Source: an uncultured Mucilaginibacter sp. (GTDB lineage: Bacteria > Bacteroidota > Bacteroidia > Sphingobacteriales > Sphingobacteriaceae). Taken from it: DNA of 64,000 bases. The translations under genes were made by a program, and so were the position numbers. Below are positions 44,332 to 53,151 of this stretch, one piece after another; position 1 is the first letter of the stretch; each line of letters begins with the position of its first letter. The notes beneath the pieces are model-generated. The model was given only the letters and a program-made list of their open reading frames with translations, was not told the origin of the DNA and did not search any database. The stretch covers positions 1 through 64,000 of the forward strand of contig NZ_CAITNG010000133.1 in the NCBI RefSeq assembly GCF_903893715.1, in the 5' to 3' direction.

Positions 44332-44362
44332 TTGCTTTTGTAATTAAATAAGCGTACCTTTG
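44332..44362 (+). promoter_or_regulatory. Promoter of the DEAD-box helicase gene
   Basis: TTG at 44332-44334, spacer of 20 bases, TACCTTTG at 44355-44362. Both boxes and spacing agree with the Bacteroidota sigma-A consensus; start codon 46 bases after. Confidence 0.65.
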
Positions 44363-44407
44363 CAGCCGATTTAGCAATATCGCTAAGTACGTTTTTTAAA
44401 ATAATTC

Positions 44408-46273
44408 ATGAACCCATTTATTCAACTGGGAATCCGTCATGATATTGTTAATGCCATCTCTGAGTTAGGGTTCGAAAATCCTACACCGATCCAGGAGCAA
44501 GCCATACCGGCTTTATTGACAGGCAGCAACGATTTTGTCGGATTAGCCCAAACAGGGACCGGAAAAACCGCAGCCTTCGGATTGCCACTACTGGAATTGC
44601 TCGATTTTGAAGAAAATCATCCTCAGGCACTCATCCTATGCCCTACACGTGAACTGTGTTTACAGATCACCAACGACATTAAGAACTACGCTAAAAACAT
44701 GCCCAACGTACACGTTGTTGCTGTATATGGCGGAGCAAACATTTCTGACCAGTTACGCCAAATTAAACGCGGCGTACAAATTGTAGTTGCCACACCGGGC
44801 CGTATGCTCGACATTATCAACCGTAAAGCTATTAACTTTTCGGAAGTGCAGTTTGTGGTGTTGGACGAGGCTGACGAAATGCTCAACATGGGCTTCCAGG
44901 AAGACATCGACAGTATCTTATCAACTACCCCCGAAGACAAAAAAACATGGCTGTTCTCGGCCACCATGCCTACCGAAGTACGTCGTATCGCCAAAAAATA
45001 CATGAATGAGCCATTTGAGCTTACCATGGGCGAGAAGAACACCGGTAACGTAAACATCGAACACGAATATTATATCGTTCGTGCACGCGATAAATACGCC
45101 GCCTTTAAACGTATTGTGGATTTCAATCCCGATATCTTTGGTATCGTATTCTGTCGTACCAAAATTGAGACCCAGGAAATTGCCGAGGCCTTAATTAAGG
45201 ATGGTTATAATGCCGATGCATTGCACGGCGACTTGAGCCAACAACAACGCGACAAGGTAATGAAACGTTACCGCGAGCGCAGCCTGCAATTGTTAATTGC
45301 TACCGATGTTGCCGCACGTGGTATCGACGTGAACGACGTTACCCACGTGATCAACTACTCCTTGCCCGATGAGATAGAAAATTATACCCACCGTAGCGGC
45401 CGTACCGCACGTGCCGGTAAAACAGGGGTATCTATCGCCATCATCAACAGCAAAGAGTTAGGAAAAATACGCATGATAGAACGCGTTATTGGCAAGAAAT
45501 TCACCAAAGGCGAAATACCTAACGGTTTTGACGTTTGCGAAAAACAATTGTTCTCGATAGTTCACAAAGTACACAACGTGGAAGTGAACGAGCAGCAAAT
45601 TGACCAGTACCTGCCGCGCATTATGGACGAGTTTAAGGAGCTGAGCAAGGAAGATATCATCAAACGTTTTGCATCTATCGAGTTTAACCGCTTTTTAGAA
45701 TATTATAAAAATGCCCCTGATTTGAACGCACCGGCAGATGATCGCTTACGCGATGATCGTGGCGAAAGAGGAGAACGCGGTGAACGCGCCCCGCGCCCCG
45801 CAGGCGGCAAATCGGAATATACCCGTTTGTTTATCAATTTAGGTTCGGTTGACGACTTTAGTCGCGGCGACCTGTTGAACTACATTTGCAACACTGCTAA
45901 AATTAGCGGCCGCATTGTAGGTAAGATAGACTTGAAAGGGGTGTTCTCGTTTTTTGAAGTACCAAACGAAGAATCGGCCAAGGTATTTGAAGGCTTTAAA
46001 GGCGCCGAATTTAACGGACGCCCGGTACGCATTGAAGTAAGCGGCGAAGGCACCAGCGAAAGGCGCGAAGGCGGCGACTTTAAACGCCGTGAAGGCGGTT
46101 ACAGCGGCGGCGGCAACAGGCGCGAAGGTGGTTTTAACCGCGAACGCTCAAGCGGTGGCGGCTATAATGGCAATTCGGGATCAGGTTCGGGTGGTGGTTT
46201 CCGCGATTTTTCGGGAAAACGCCGCGAAGACCGCCAGGGCGGTGGCACCGGCGAACGCCGCAGAAGGTTTTAG
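44408..46273 (+). CDS. DEAD-box RNA helicase (DeaD/CsdA-like)
   Basis: A 621-residue SF2 helicase. Motifs: Q (NPTPIQEQAIP), I AQTGTGKT, Ia PTRELC, Ib TPGRMLD, II VLDEADEML, III SATMP, IV IVFCRTK, V DVAARGIDV, VI HRSGRTARAGK. After a short Arg/Gly/Glu-rich linker comes a DbpA-type RNA-binding domain (YTRLFINLGSVDDFSRGDLL), then an RGG/Gly-rich tail with repeated RREGG blocks. Remodels RNA in ribosome assembly and at low temperature. Name deaD is plausible but not proved. Confidence 0.95.
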   Translation: MNPFIQLGIRHDIVNAISELGFENPTPIQEQAIPALLTGSNDFVGLAQTGTGKTAAFGLPLLELLDFEENHPQALILCPTRELCLQITNDIKNYAKNMPNVHVVAVYGGANISDQLRQIKRGVQIVVATPGRMLDIINRKAINFSEVQFVVLDEADEMLNMGFQEDIDSILSTTPEDKKTWLFSATMPTEVRRIAKKYMNEPFELTMGEKNTGNVNIEHEYYIVRARDKYAAFKRIVDFNPDIFGIVFCRTKIETQEIAEALIKDGYNADALHGDLSQQQRDKVMKRYRERSLQLLIATDVAARGIDVNDVTHVINYSLPDEIENYTHRSGRTARAGKTGVSIAIINSKELGKIRMIERVIGKKFTKGEIPNGFDVCEKQLFSIVHKVHNVEVNEQQIDQYLPRIMDEFKELSKEDIIKRFASIEFNRFLEYYKNAPDLNAPADDRLRDDRGERGERGERAPRPAGGKSEYTRLFINLGSVDDFSRGDLLNYICNTAKISGRIVGKIDLKGVFSFFEVPNEESAKVFEGFKGAEFNGRPVRIEVSGEGTSERREGGDFKRREGGYSGGGNRREGGFNRERSSGGGYNGNSGSGSGGGFRDFSGKRREDRQGGGTGERRRRF

Positions 46274-46318
46274 TTGTTAGTTTAAGCTCCGGTAAACGGA
46301 GCATTAGTTTTAGTTTTG

Positions 46319-46348
46319 AAGCCTCGGTGAAAACCGGGGCTTTTTTTT
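46319..46348. terminator. Terminator between helicase and convergent lipoprotein gene
   Basis: AAGCCTCGGT (46319-46328), GAAA loop, ACCGGGGC pairing back with one wobble, then eight T. Works well for the plus strand; it overlaps the stop of the opposite gene. Confidence 0.8.
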
Positions 46349-46667
46349 ACTTACTAAACACCACCAAAGCCGAGTCTGGGTATTCGAGTTGGAGTTGATG
46401 CTCGTCAACCTGTTTTACCACGAATTTTGAGTAGGGCAGATTGCCTTCAAAAGAGGTGTAAATAGTGTCCTGTTTCATAAAGTAATCTTCGGGCAAGGGC
46501 GAGTCGCTGTCGAGCGTGAATTGTTTGTTGGTTATTTTGAGGATTGTAGCGCCATCGGTGGAGTGCCACTCACCTTTTAATTTCCCGGTAACAGGGCTGC
46601 TGCAAGCCACGCTGAGCAATAATACTGCAGCACCCAGGTGTATCCCTATCAAAGCAAAATTTTTCAT
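46347..46667 (-). CDS. Small putative lipoprotein
   Basis: A 106-residue protein, start at ATG 46667 (MKNFALIGIHLG); a GTG one codon upstream is possible. Lipobox LLSVAC with Cys at about residue 22, then a small beta-rich domain (GEWHSTDGATILKITNKQFTLD) like other lipocalin-type lipoproteins. Function unknown. Confidence 0.7.
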   Translation of the reverse strand: MKNFALIGIHLGAAVLLLSVACSSPVTGKLKGEWHSTDGATILKITNKQFTLDSDSPLPEDYFMKQDTIYTSFEGNLPYSKFVVKQVDEHQLQLEYPDSALVVFSK

Positions 46668-46700
46668 CACTGAGCCTCTAATTAAGTATTAGCGGTTAGG

Positions 46701-47711
46701 CTAACTCAATTGTTCGGCCAAATGTTGCATTTCGAGGGCTGGTGAGCGTTTTTGGTATAAAATGGCATAAACTGCCCTGCATATGGGCATGTTTACCTTG
46801 TATGTTTTATTGACCTCGTGTAGGCAATTTACTGCATAATAGCCTTCGGCAACCATGTTCATTTCCAACTGGGCCGATTTTACCGTGTAGCCCTTACCTA
46901 TCATATTACCAAAGGTGCGGTTGCGGCTAAACTGCGAGTAGGCCGTAACTAACAGATCACCTAAATAGGCCGATTCTTTGATGTCGCGCTCGATAGGGTG
47001 TACCGTGTCCACAAAATTCTTTATCTCGCGGATGGCGTTGGATATCAGCACCGCCTGGAAGTTATCGCCATAGCCTACGCCATGGCAAATGCCGCTGGCA
47101 ACCGCGTAGATGTTTTTGAGCACGGCGGCATATTCGGTGCCGTAAATATCGTCGCTTTCGTTGGTTTTGATGTAGCGGGTTTGTATCATGCGGGCAAAGC
47201 AGGCAGCAAGGTCGGCATCGCGCGAGGCGATGGTGAGGTAGGAAAGTTTTTCGAGTGCCACTTCCTCGGCGTGGCATGGGCCGCTCATTACCACAAAATC
47301 CTCGAAAGGGATGCCGTAGTGCTGGTGCATGAAATCGCCGATGATCTGGTTCTCATCCGGCACGATGCCTTTGATGGCCGAGATGATTTTTTTACCCTTC
47401 AGGTCGGCCGGGGTAATATCCGCGAAAGCGTGTTTTAAAAAGGCCGCGGGGACATTGAGCAATATAAAATCGCCTTTGACAATCAGGTCCTTGAGGTTGG
47501 TGGAAACGTGGTTGGCCGGTATGCTTACCTCCACCGAACTGAGATAATTGGGGTTATGCTTGTATTGCTGGATGTGTTCAACAGCCTCGGCGTTGCGCAT
47601 CCACCAGTAAATTTCCTTCTCCACGGTGTTGTCGCTCAGCATTTTGATGTTTGCCGTGGCCCAACTGCCGCCACCTACTACGGTGATCTTTTTTCTGCCT
47701 GTAATATCCAT
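46701..47711 (-). CDS. gpsA: Glycerol-3-phosphate dehydrogenase GpsA
   Basis: A 336-residue enzyme. N-terminal Rossmann glycine loop ITVVGGGSWATA; substrate and catalytic region with SAIKGI, MSGPCHAEEV and YAAVLKNIYAVASGI (catalytic Lys in VLKN). It makes sn-glycerol-3-phosphate for phospholipids. Bacteroidota-type GpsA is slightly divergent from E. coli. Same strand as the HlyD/TolC pair, with an 80-base gap. Confidence 0.93.
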   Translation of the reverse strand: MDITGRKKITVVGGGSWATANIKMLSDNTVEKEIYWWMRNAEAVEHIQQYKHNPNYLSSVEVSIPANHVSTNLKDLIVKGDFILLNVPAAFLKHAFADITPADLKGKKIISAIKGIVPDENQIIGDFMHQHYGIPFEDFVVMSGPCHAEEVALEKLSYLTIASRDADLAACFARMIQTRYIKTNESDDIYGTEYAAVLKNIYAVASGICHGVGYGDNFQAVLISNAIREIKNFVDTVHPIERDIKESAYLGDLLVTAYSQFSRNRTFGNMIGKGYTVKSAQLEMNMVAEGYYAVNCLHEVNKTYKVNMPICRAVYAILYQKRSPALEMQHLAEQLS

Positions 47712-47791
47712 TAAATAAATTGTCCTGCTGTTGTGAGATTGGTTAGCTCAAAACAGCAGGACAAAATAAACAATTATTAAGCAGATATCAG

Positions 47792-49126
47792 CTATTTCTT
47801 GGTATCATCGGTTGCAAACAGTTTCGACTTGTCTACTTTTTCCACCGCCATCTTATCGTTCAGCGTTTTTGATATGGCCGAATAAGGGCCTGAAACCACT
47901 TCCTCGCCACCTTTTAGGCCGGTGAGTACCTGGATATAGCTATCGTTTTGTATACCTGTGGTAACTGCCATTTGTTTAACGGTACCATTCTTTTGGTAAA
48001 CAAATACAAATTCCTTCACTACATCGGCACCGATTTTGGCGGCAGCATTATCATCGGACTTTTTAGGACCGGTATCATCTTTCTTGTCTACACGGGTGGT
48101 AACCGATTGGATAGGTACCGACAGCGCGTTGGTTTGGTTGGTTTGAATATCAACCGTTGCCGACAAGCCGGGTTTAAAAGGTACAGGATTTTTATCGTCT
48201 TTTTTGATGAGGCGGGCATACGACTCGGGCACTATGCGTACTTTAACGGTAAAGTTGGTTACCTGGTCGGCACTGGTACCTACCACATTGGCCGAGCTGC
48301 CAATTTCGCGTACAACGCCCATAAAGGTTTTACCAAGGAAGGCATCTACCTGTATTTTGGCCGAATCGCCCATGGCAACGCGGTTGATATCGTTTTCGTT
48401 CACATCCACATTTACATCTAAAGTGCTCAGGTCGGATATGGTCATGATCTCGGTACCCACGTTTTGCACGGTACCCAACACGCGCTCACCTTTTTCGACC
48501 GATAGTTTTGATACGACCCCGTCAACCGGTGAGTAAATGGTGGTTTTATCGAGGTTTTGTTGTGCTTCTTTAACTGATGCTTCGGATTGTGTCAAACCAT
48601 AGTTTGAGCCGATAACGTTTTGGTGGGCTGCTTCGAGGGCGGCTTTTGCCGATTGATAATCTGCTTTTGACGCGTCAAACTCGGCTGCGGTAAGTACTTT
48701 TTTATCGAAAAGCTCTTTGTTACGGTTGTATTTGGCTTGCGAGTTTTCGAAATTGGCCTGCGCCTGAGCATACATTTGCGATGCATTGCCTACGCTGGCT
48801 TTTTGGGTATTGTAGGACGCAACGGCGCGATCGAATCCGGATTTTAAAATATCGGGGCGCACCTTACAAAGCAACTGGCCTTTTTTTACCACATCGCCCT
48901 CTTTGATGGGCAATTCCACAATTTCGCCCGATACTTCGGAGCTGATCTTTACCTCAACTTCGGGTTTTATTTTACCGCTTGCCGAAACTGTTTCGACAAT
49001 GCTGCGGGTGGCTGCTTTTTCGGTAGCTACCTGGGTAAGGTCGGGTTTTGCGGTTAGTTTTAAAACAACGATCACCACGATCAGTATGCCCAGTATGATC
49101 AGTATATATTTTGTAGTTTTTCCCAT
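47792..49126 (-). CDS. HlyD/MacA-type periplasmic adaptor protein
   Basis: A 444-residue membrane-fusion protein: one N-terminal transmembrane helix (YILIILGILIVVIVVLKL), a lipoyl half (SGEIVELPIKEGDVVKKGQLLC), an alpha-hairpin coiled coil (about 95-195), the second lipoyl half (IYSPVDGVVSKLSVEKGERV), a beta-barrel and a membrane-proximal domain. It would link an inner-membrane ABC exporter to TolC. A MacB-type ABC gene normally follows but is absent: gpsA is next. Confidence 0.9.
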   Translation of the reverse strand: MGKTTKYILIILGILIVVIVVLKLTAKPDLTQVATEKAATRSIVETVSASGKIKPEVEVKISSEVSGEIVELPIKEGDVVKKGQLLCKVRPDILKSGFDRAVASYNTQKASVGNASQMYAQAQANFENSQAKYNRNKELFDKKVLTAAEFDASKADYQSAKAALEAAHQNVIGSNYGLTQSEASVKEAQQNLDKTTIYSPVDGVVSKLSVEKGERVLGTVQNVGTEIMTISDLSTLDVNVDVNENDINRVAMGDSAKIQVDAFLGKTFMGVVREIGSSANVVGTSADQVTNFTVKVRIVPESYARLIKKDDKNPVPFKPGLSATVDIQTNQTNALSVPIQSVTTRVDKKDDTGPKKSDDNAAAKIGADVVKEFVFVYQKNGTVKQMAVTTGIQNDSYIQVLTGLKGGEEVVSGPYSAISKTLNDKMAVEKVDKSKLFATDDTKK

Positions 49127-49135
49127 GATTATTTT

Positions 49136-49170
49136 ATTTCGGATTTCGGATTTTCAATTTCGAATTTATT
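49136..49170. repeat. Period-7 array before the adaptor gene
   Basis: Five heptads, the first two both ATTTCGG and the third ATTTTCA, lying 9 bases upstream of the HlyD start and before the TolC stop. It may carry the ribosome-binding region; no other gene signal. Confidence 0.6.
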
Positions 49171-49190
49171 TTTGTTTTTAACACTTCAAA

Positions 49191-50651
49191 TTACAACGTT
49201 ATCGGGTTGCCCAGATAATAATCTATCACTTTACTGCGGAAGATGAGTTCGTAACGGGCCTCAATCATATCAAATTCCGACTTGTTCATATTAATGAGCG
49301 ATGTATTATAATCTAACGAGTTGACCAAACCTACGGCGTAGCGTTGCTGCGTTACGTTATAGGCATCTTTGTTTGATTGAAAGGTTTGTATGGATGAAGC
49401 GTACTTTTTATCGGCGGCACGTAAGTCGAGCACAGCCTGCGCGATGGTTTTGCTCAGGGTGTTTTTGGCCAACTGTTCGGTTACCTGCGCCAATTGGTAA
49501 TTTATTTTGGCTTTGCGCACATTGGTGCGGGCCGAAAACCTGCCGAAGATGGGTATCTGTAAAGATAAGCCGATGGCCTGGTTAAAGTTGTCGCTAAATT
49601 GTTGGGCGAAGGGATAGGGATTAAACACCTCCCTAAAATCGGGTGTTACAACGGGTGTGTTGGTCCCGCTTACGGTGCCGATATTATCGAACAAACCGGT
49701 TGGTACGGCGGTAACCAATTTACGGTCGTTAGAGTAGTTGGAACCAATTGAACCAAACAGCGCCAAACTCGGGTAATAATTGCTTTTTGCTACGGCTATG
49801 TTTTGCTGGGCAGCTTCTTTTTGCAGTTCGGCCAGGTGCACATCGGGGTTAACGCTTAAGGCGCTGTTAAAAACGGTCAACGCGTCGTATTGTGTTCTAA
49901 CGTCGGTAAGCTTACTGATGTCGGGCCTTTCAATAGTGATTTCGGTAGCGGGGTCCATTTCCATAAATTGCTTTAAGGTGAGGATGGAAATATCCAACTG
50001 GTTTTGGGCGGTTACCAAATTTAACTGCGCGGTTGAAAGGGTGGCTTTGGCCTGCGACAGGTCGGCAAGGGTGCTGTTGCCTACGTCGAAATTCTTTTGT
50101 GCCCTATCCAAAGTGATGTTGGCAATATCAATTTGTTGTTGCGAGGCTTTTACCAAATCCTGGTTGGACAATACTTGTAAAAAGCCCGTGATTACGCTTA
50201 GCGTAAGGTCGTTTTTTACTTTGGCGATGTTGCTTTTGTCCACATCGAGCGTAAGCTTACTCTCCAATATCTGGTTGCGCAACAAACCTCCCTGAAAAAG
50301 GAGCACCTGCGAAGTAATACTGCCGCTCAACCCAAAAATGGTTTGGTTAACAAATTGGTTGGTTGATGGATCGACGCTGCGGCCAAAATTATACGAAGCC
50401 TGCGGATTGCCGGTTAGGTTTGGCAGGCGGTTGTATTTGGCCTGTTTTAGGTTTTCGCCATCAATGGCTTCGTTAAACTGCGCTTGTTTAATCTGCAGGT
50501 TGTTATCCAGCGTAAGCTGTACCGCTTTTTGTAAAGTGATAACTGTTTGCGCATTGCTTTTGAATGCCGTAGCAGCTATCAGCAATAAACAAACAAAAAG
50601 CAACCTGGTGGCGTTTTTGGCTTGAAGTATGTTTGGTATACCTGTTTTCAT
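49191..50651 (-). CDS. TolC-family outer-membrane efflux protein
   Basis: A 486-residue protein with signal peptide (LLFVCLLLIAATAFKSNAQ) and two copies of the TolC repeat, each a long coiled-coil helix pair and beta hairpin (for example TLDNNLQIKQAQFNEAIDGENL and LSVNPDVHLAELQKEAAQQN). It forms the outer-membrane channel for the adaptor encoded 64 bases downstream on the same strand. Confidence 0.92.
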   Translation of the reverse strand: MKTGIPNILQAKNATRLLFVCLLLIAATAFKSNAQTVITLQKAVQLTLDNNLQIKQAQFNEAIDGENLKQAKYNRLPNLTGNPQASYNFGRSVDPSTNQFVNQTIFGLSGSITSQVLLFQGGLLRNQILESKLTLDVDKSNIAKVKNDLTLSVITGFLQVLSNQDLVKASQQQIDIANITLDRAQKNFDVGNSTLADLSQAKATLSTAQLNLVTAQNQLDISILTLKQFMEMDPATEITIERPDISKLTDVRTQYDALTVFNSALSVNPDVHLAELQKEAAQQNIAVAKSNYYPSLALFGSIGSNYSNDRKLVTAVPTGLFDNIGTVSGTNTPVVTPDFREVFNPYPFAQQFSDNFNQAIGLSLQIPIFGRFSARTNVRKAKINYQLAQVTEQLAKNTLSKTIAQAVLDLRAADKKYASSIQTFQSNKDAYNVTQQRYAVGLVNSLDYNTSLINMNKSEFDMIEARYELIFRSKVIDYYLGNPITL

Positions 50652-50716
50652 GTTCTGTTTTTAGCACCCGGCATTATATTGCCTGAATGTAATTTATTAT
50701 TTGCTAATTTTAAACC

Positions 50717-50724
50717 TACATTTG
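50717..50724 (+). promoter_or_regulatory. Candidate -7 box of the deacetylase gene
   Basis: TACATTTG lies 14 bases before the start codon at 50739. Confidence 0.4.
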
Positions 50725-50738
50725 ATTTTTGTTGACCA

Positions 50739-51392
50739 ATGTACCTGATAAAGACCCCGCTACTCCTAAAAAAGCTTTACCCGGGTTTGATATGGAATTT
50801 CGACAGGGACCGGCGGCGCATTTATCTCAGCTTTGACGATGGCCCTATACCCATTGTTACACCCTTTGTGTTAAAAATTTTAAAACGCTATAATGCCAAA
50901 GCTACATTTTTTTGCATTGGCGATAATGTGCAGAAGCATCCCAAGCTATTTGAGCAGGTAAAAGCTGCCGGGCACGCCATTGGCAACCATACTTTTAACC
51001 ACCTGCGCGGCTGGAGCACGGATACCCAAACGTATACAGAAAACTTTAAAAAATGCGATGAATTGCTGCACAGTCCGCTGTTTAGGCCGCCGCACGGGCG
51101 CATAAAGCGCGAGCAAATAAAAGCATTGCGGGCAGCTGCCGACAACGACCTTAAAATTGTGATGTGGGATGTGCTAAGTGGCGATTTTGATATTGGCCTG
51201 AAACCAGAGCAATGCCTGAAGAATGTTTTATCGGCCACGGAAAATGGTTCGGTGGTGGTTTTTCATGATAGTTTGAAGGCTTTCCCGCGGTTGGAGTATG
51301 TTTTGCCCCGGGCTTTGGAGTATTGGAATAAGATGGGGTATGAGTTTGTTAGGATGGAAGATGGAAGAAGTAAGATGGAAGACGGCTTATAG
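50739..51392 (+). CDS. Polysaccharide deacetylase (CE4, NodB domain)
   Basis: A 217-residue protein. Metal and catalytic motifs: SFDDGP (catalytic Asp and metal Asp), NHTFNH (two metal His), RPPHG and a late HD-containing strand (VVFHDS). Acts on an N-acetylated glycan such as peptidoglycan or chitin-like material. No signal peptide in the usual form. The C-terminal RMEDGRSKMEDGL is encoded by a heptad repeat array that also supplies the stop codon, so the last dozen residues are probably not part of the ancestral enzyme. Confidence 0.88.
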   Translation: MYLIKTPLLLKKLYPGLIWNFDRDRRRIYLSFDDGPIPIVTPFVLKILKRYNAKATFFCIGDNVQKHPKLFEQVKAAGHAIGNHTFNHLRGWSTDTQTYTENFKKCDELLHSPLFRPPHGRIKREQIKALRAAADNDLKIVMWDVLSGDFDIGLKPEQCLKNVLSATENGSVVVFHDSLKAFPRLEYVLPRALEYWNKMGYEFVRMEDGRSKMEDGL

Positions 51393-51472
51393 TTCATGGA
51401 TCATAGTTCATGGTGGGTTGATTTCGGATTTCGCCTGCCTGTCGGCAGACAGGAATTTTCGATTTCGGATTT
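51352..51472. repeat. Period-7 array with embedded palindrome
   Basis: Twelve consecutive 7-base units fill 51352-51435 exactly. The first include GGATGGA and AGATGGA; later ones switch to TCATGGA and TCATAGT, then TTTCGGA. A palindrome (CTGCCTGTCGGCAGACAGG, 51435-51453) follows, after which the heptad pattern resumes to about 51472. The deacetylase ends inside. Confidence 0.75.
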
Positions 51473-51565
51473 TTGTGGTGTTGAACTTGGTTTTGACATA
51501 AGCGGACTAATTACAACTTTGTTGCGGGTGCATTTGTTTAATTATAGTTGTTTAAAACCTAAATC

Positions 51566-52402
51566 ATGACAAAATTAATTGTGAACCTGCCAAATAAGCT
51601 GCGTTTTTATATGTTATTGGTTTTATTTCCAATTCAAAGCAGTGCACAAAAACTACCTGATATTCAAAAACATAATCTTCGCGCACCAATTGACGTAAAA
51701 ATTGACGGGAATGTGAATGAATGGGGTGAATTTCAGGCATATAATCATAACACGGATATATTTTATACCGTGGCGAATGATGACAAAAATTTGTACTTAG
51801 TAGTTCAGGCCAAGGATGATGTAATCATAAAAAAAATAATCGGCGGAGGGATAACATTATACTTATGCAGCGTGCGTAAAAAAAACGATAAAGACCGCGT
51901 TTCAATTGCGTTCCCATTTTTGGCAGACTCGGTTAGAGATGCTATTGCTATGTCTTTGAATTTACGGATGGCCGCACGAAACGAAAAGGAATTTATGAAA
52001 AAGGCTGACTCGCTAATATTTTCAATGAACCATCGGTTGATTGGTAGTGCAAAAGAAATAAGTATTACCGGCGTTAAAACGATAGAGGATTCCATTTTAT
52101 CAGTCTATAACGATTTGGGGATAAATGCAGCGATGCGTTTTGATAAATTCAAATCATTAAATTATGAATTATCGATCCCTCTTAAATATTTACCGTCCTT
52201 CGCGCAAAATCATCTGTTTTACTACAACATAAAATTGAATGGATTATTTAGTACTCGAGACGATATTACCATCTATCCGGCTGGTAGTAATGTCATAGCT
52301 GTAGTTAGTATACCAACATCTATGGCAGGCAAAGGGGCCGCGGCTGCCGATATTATTGATAATCAAACCGACTTTTGGGGAGAATACGTTTTGAAAAAAT
52401 AA
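51566..52402 (+). CDS. Secreted protein with CBM9/DOMON-like N-terminal domain
   Basis: A 278-residue protein with a signal peptide (FYMLLVLFPIQSSAQ). The region PIDVKIDGNVNEWGEFQ, followed by FYTVANDDKNLYLVVQAKDD, resembles carbohydrate-binding module 9-type domains. The remainder is beta-rich without recognisable catalytic residues. No function assigned. Its stop codon is followed two bases later by a large perfect palindrome. Confidence 0.65.
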   Translation: MTKLIVNLPNKLRFYMLLVLFPIQSSAQKLPDIQKHNLRAPIDVKIDGNVNEWGEFQAYNHNTDIFYTVANDDKNLYLVVQAKDDVIIKKIIGGGITLYLCSVRKKNDKDRVSIAFPFLADSVRDAIAMSLNLRMAARNEKEFMKKADSLIFSMNHRLIGSAKEISITGVKTIEDSILSVYNDLGINAAMRFDKFKSLNYELSIPLKYLPSFAQNHLFYYNIKLNGLFSTRDDITIYPAGSNVIAVVSIPTSMAGKGAAAADIIDNQTDFWGEYVLKK

Positions 52403-52404
52403 GG

Positions 52405-52500
52405 ATAGCGATGGGTTTCAAACCCATCGCTATGATGAGCCAAGTAGGGCGTTTCAAACGCGATACCATGTTAAGCGCTCGTTACAAACGAGCGCAAGAG
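52405..52500. repeat. Cluster of REP-like palindromes (TTnCAA centre), copy 1
   Basis: Three palindromes in a row: ATAGCGATGGGTT with its complement around TCA (52405-52433), GCGTTTCAAACGC (52449-52461) and GCGCTCGTT-ACA-AACGAGCGC (52475-52495). The last two recur in the same order at 54157-54203. The first shares its stem with the htpG terminator. Confidence 0.8.
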
Positions 52501-52524
52501 ATCGATTTATTTGGTGAATAAAAG

Positions 52525-52896
52525 TTATGCCTTCGTTGCAACCCCGAAACAATGTGAGTAGCCGTCATCGTCTGTCAAAAAGAACTCGGTTTGGCCATAG
52601 TCTCTTTCCTCTGTTTCGGATACCGCAAAGCCTAATTGCTTTAAATGCTCCCTTGTTTTGGCAAGGTTGGCGGGTGTCCAATAGAGCCCTATGCCGTTGT
52701 ACGCCTCGGGTATGGGGTCGCCGGCGCGTTGGTTGAGCCAAAAATACAACTGTTCGTTATGCACCATGCAGCCTACAAGCCGCCCTTCCTGTTCCATCTT
52801 TTGGTCGGCGGTAAAGCCAAGCCCGTCTACCCAAAAACGCAGGCTTTTATTGAGGTCGAGGCTCGGGATAACCGGCACACATGCTTTAATGGTCAT
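52525..52896 (-). CDS. VOC/glyoxalase-superfamily protein
   Basis: A 123-residue protein with the two beta-alpha-beta-beta-beta units of the vicinal-oxygen-chelate fold (IPSLDLNKSLRFWVDGLGF; YWTPANLAKTREHLKQLGF; FFLTDDDGYSHCFG). Similar to bleomycin-resistance-type and other glyoxalase-like proteins; substrate unknown. The metal ligands cannot be set confidently. Confidence 0.78.
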   Translation of the reverse strand: MTIKACVPVIPSLDLNKSLRFWVDGLGFTADQKMEQEGRLVGCMVHNEQLYFWLNQRAGDPIPEAYNGIGLYWTPANLAKTREHLKQLGFAVSETEERDYGQTEFFLTDDDGYSHCFGVATKA

Positions 52897-53151
52897 TTTT
52901 CATTCAATTTTAAGTGGGATATTTTGAATTGAGATTGTTTTACACTCAAATATAATGAACATTTAAAATACACCCATTTGAAGATTTGTTTTTTGTAAGT
53001 GCCCTCAAATATTCGCACTTTAAAATAACTCCTACTTTTAGCCCTTCAATTTTTGGAGAGAATCACGTACTGACATCCAGGCACAAATAGGCCAAAATGA
53101 TAATCAAACCGAAGCAGGGTTTTAAGCGTATATGAACTCATAACATCCATT

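Noticed and set aside
51352-51472. CRISPR-like array
   Set aside because: Unit length is 7 bases with no spacers and no cas genes; period and words do not fit CRISPR.
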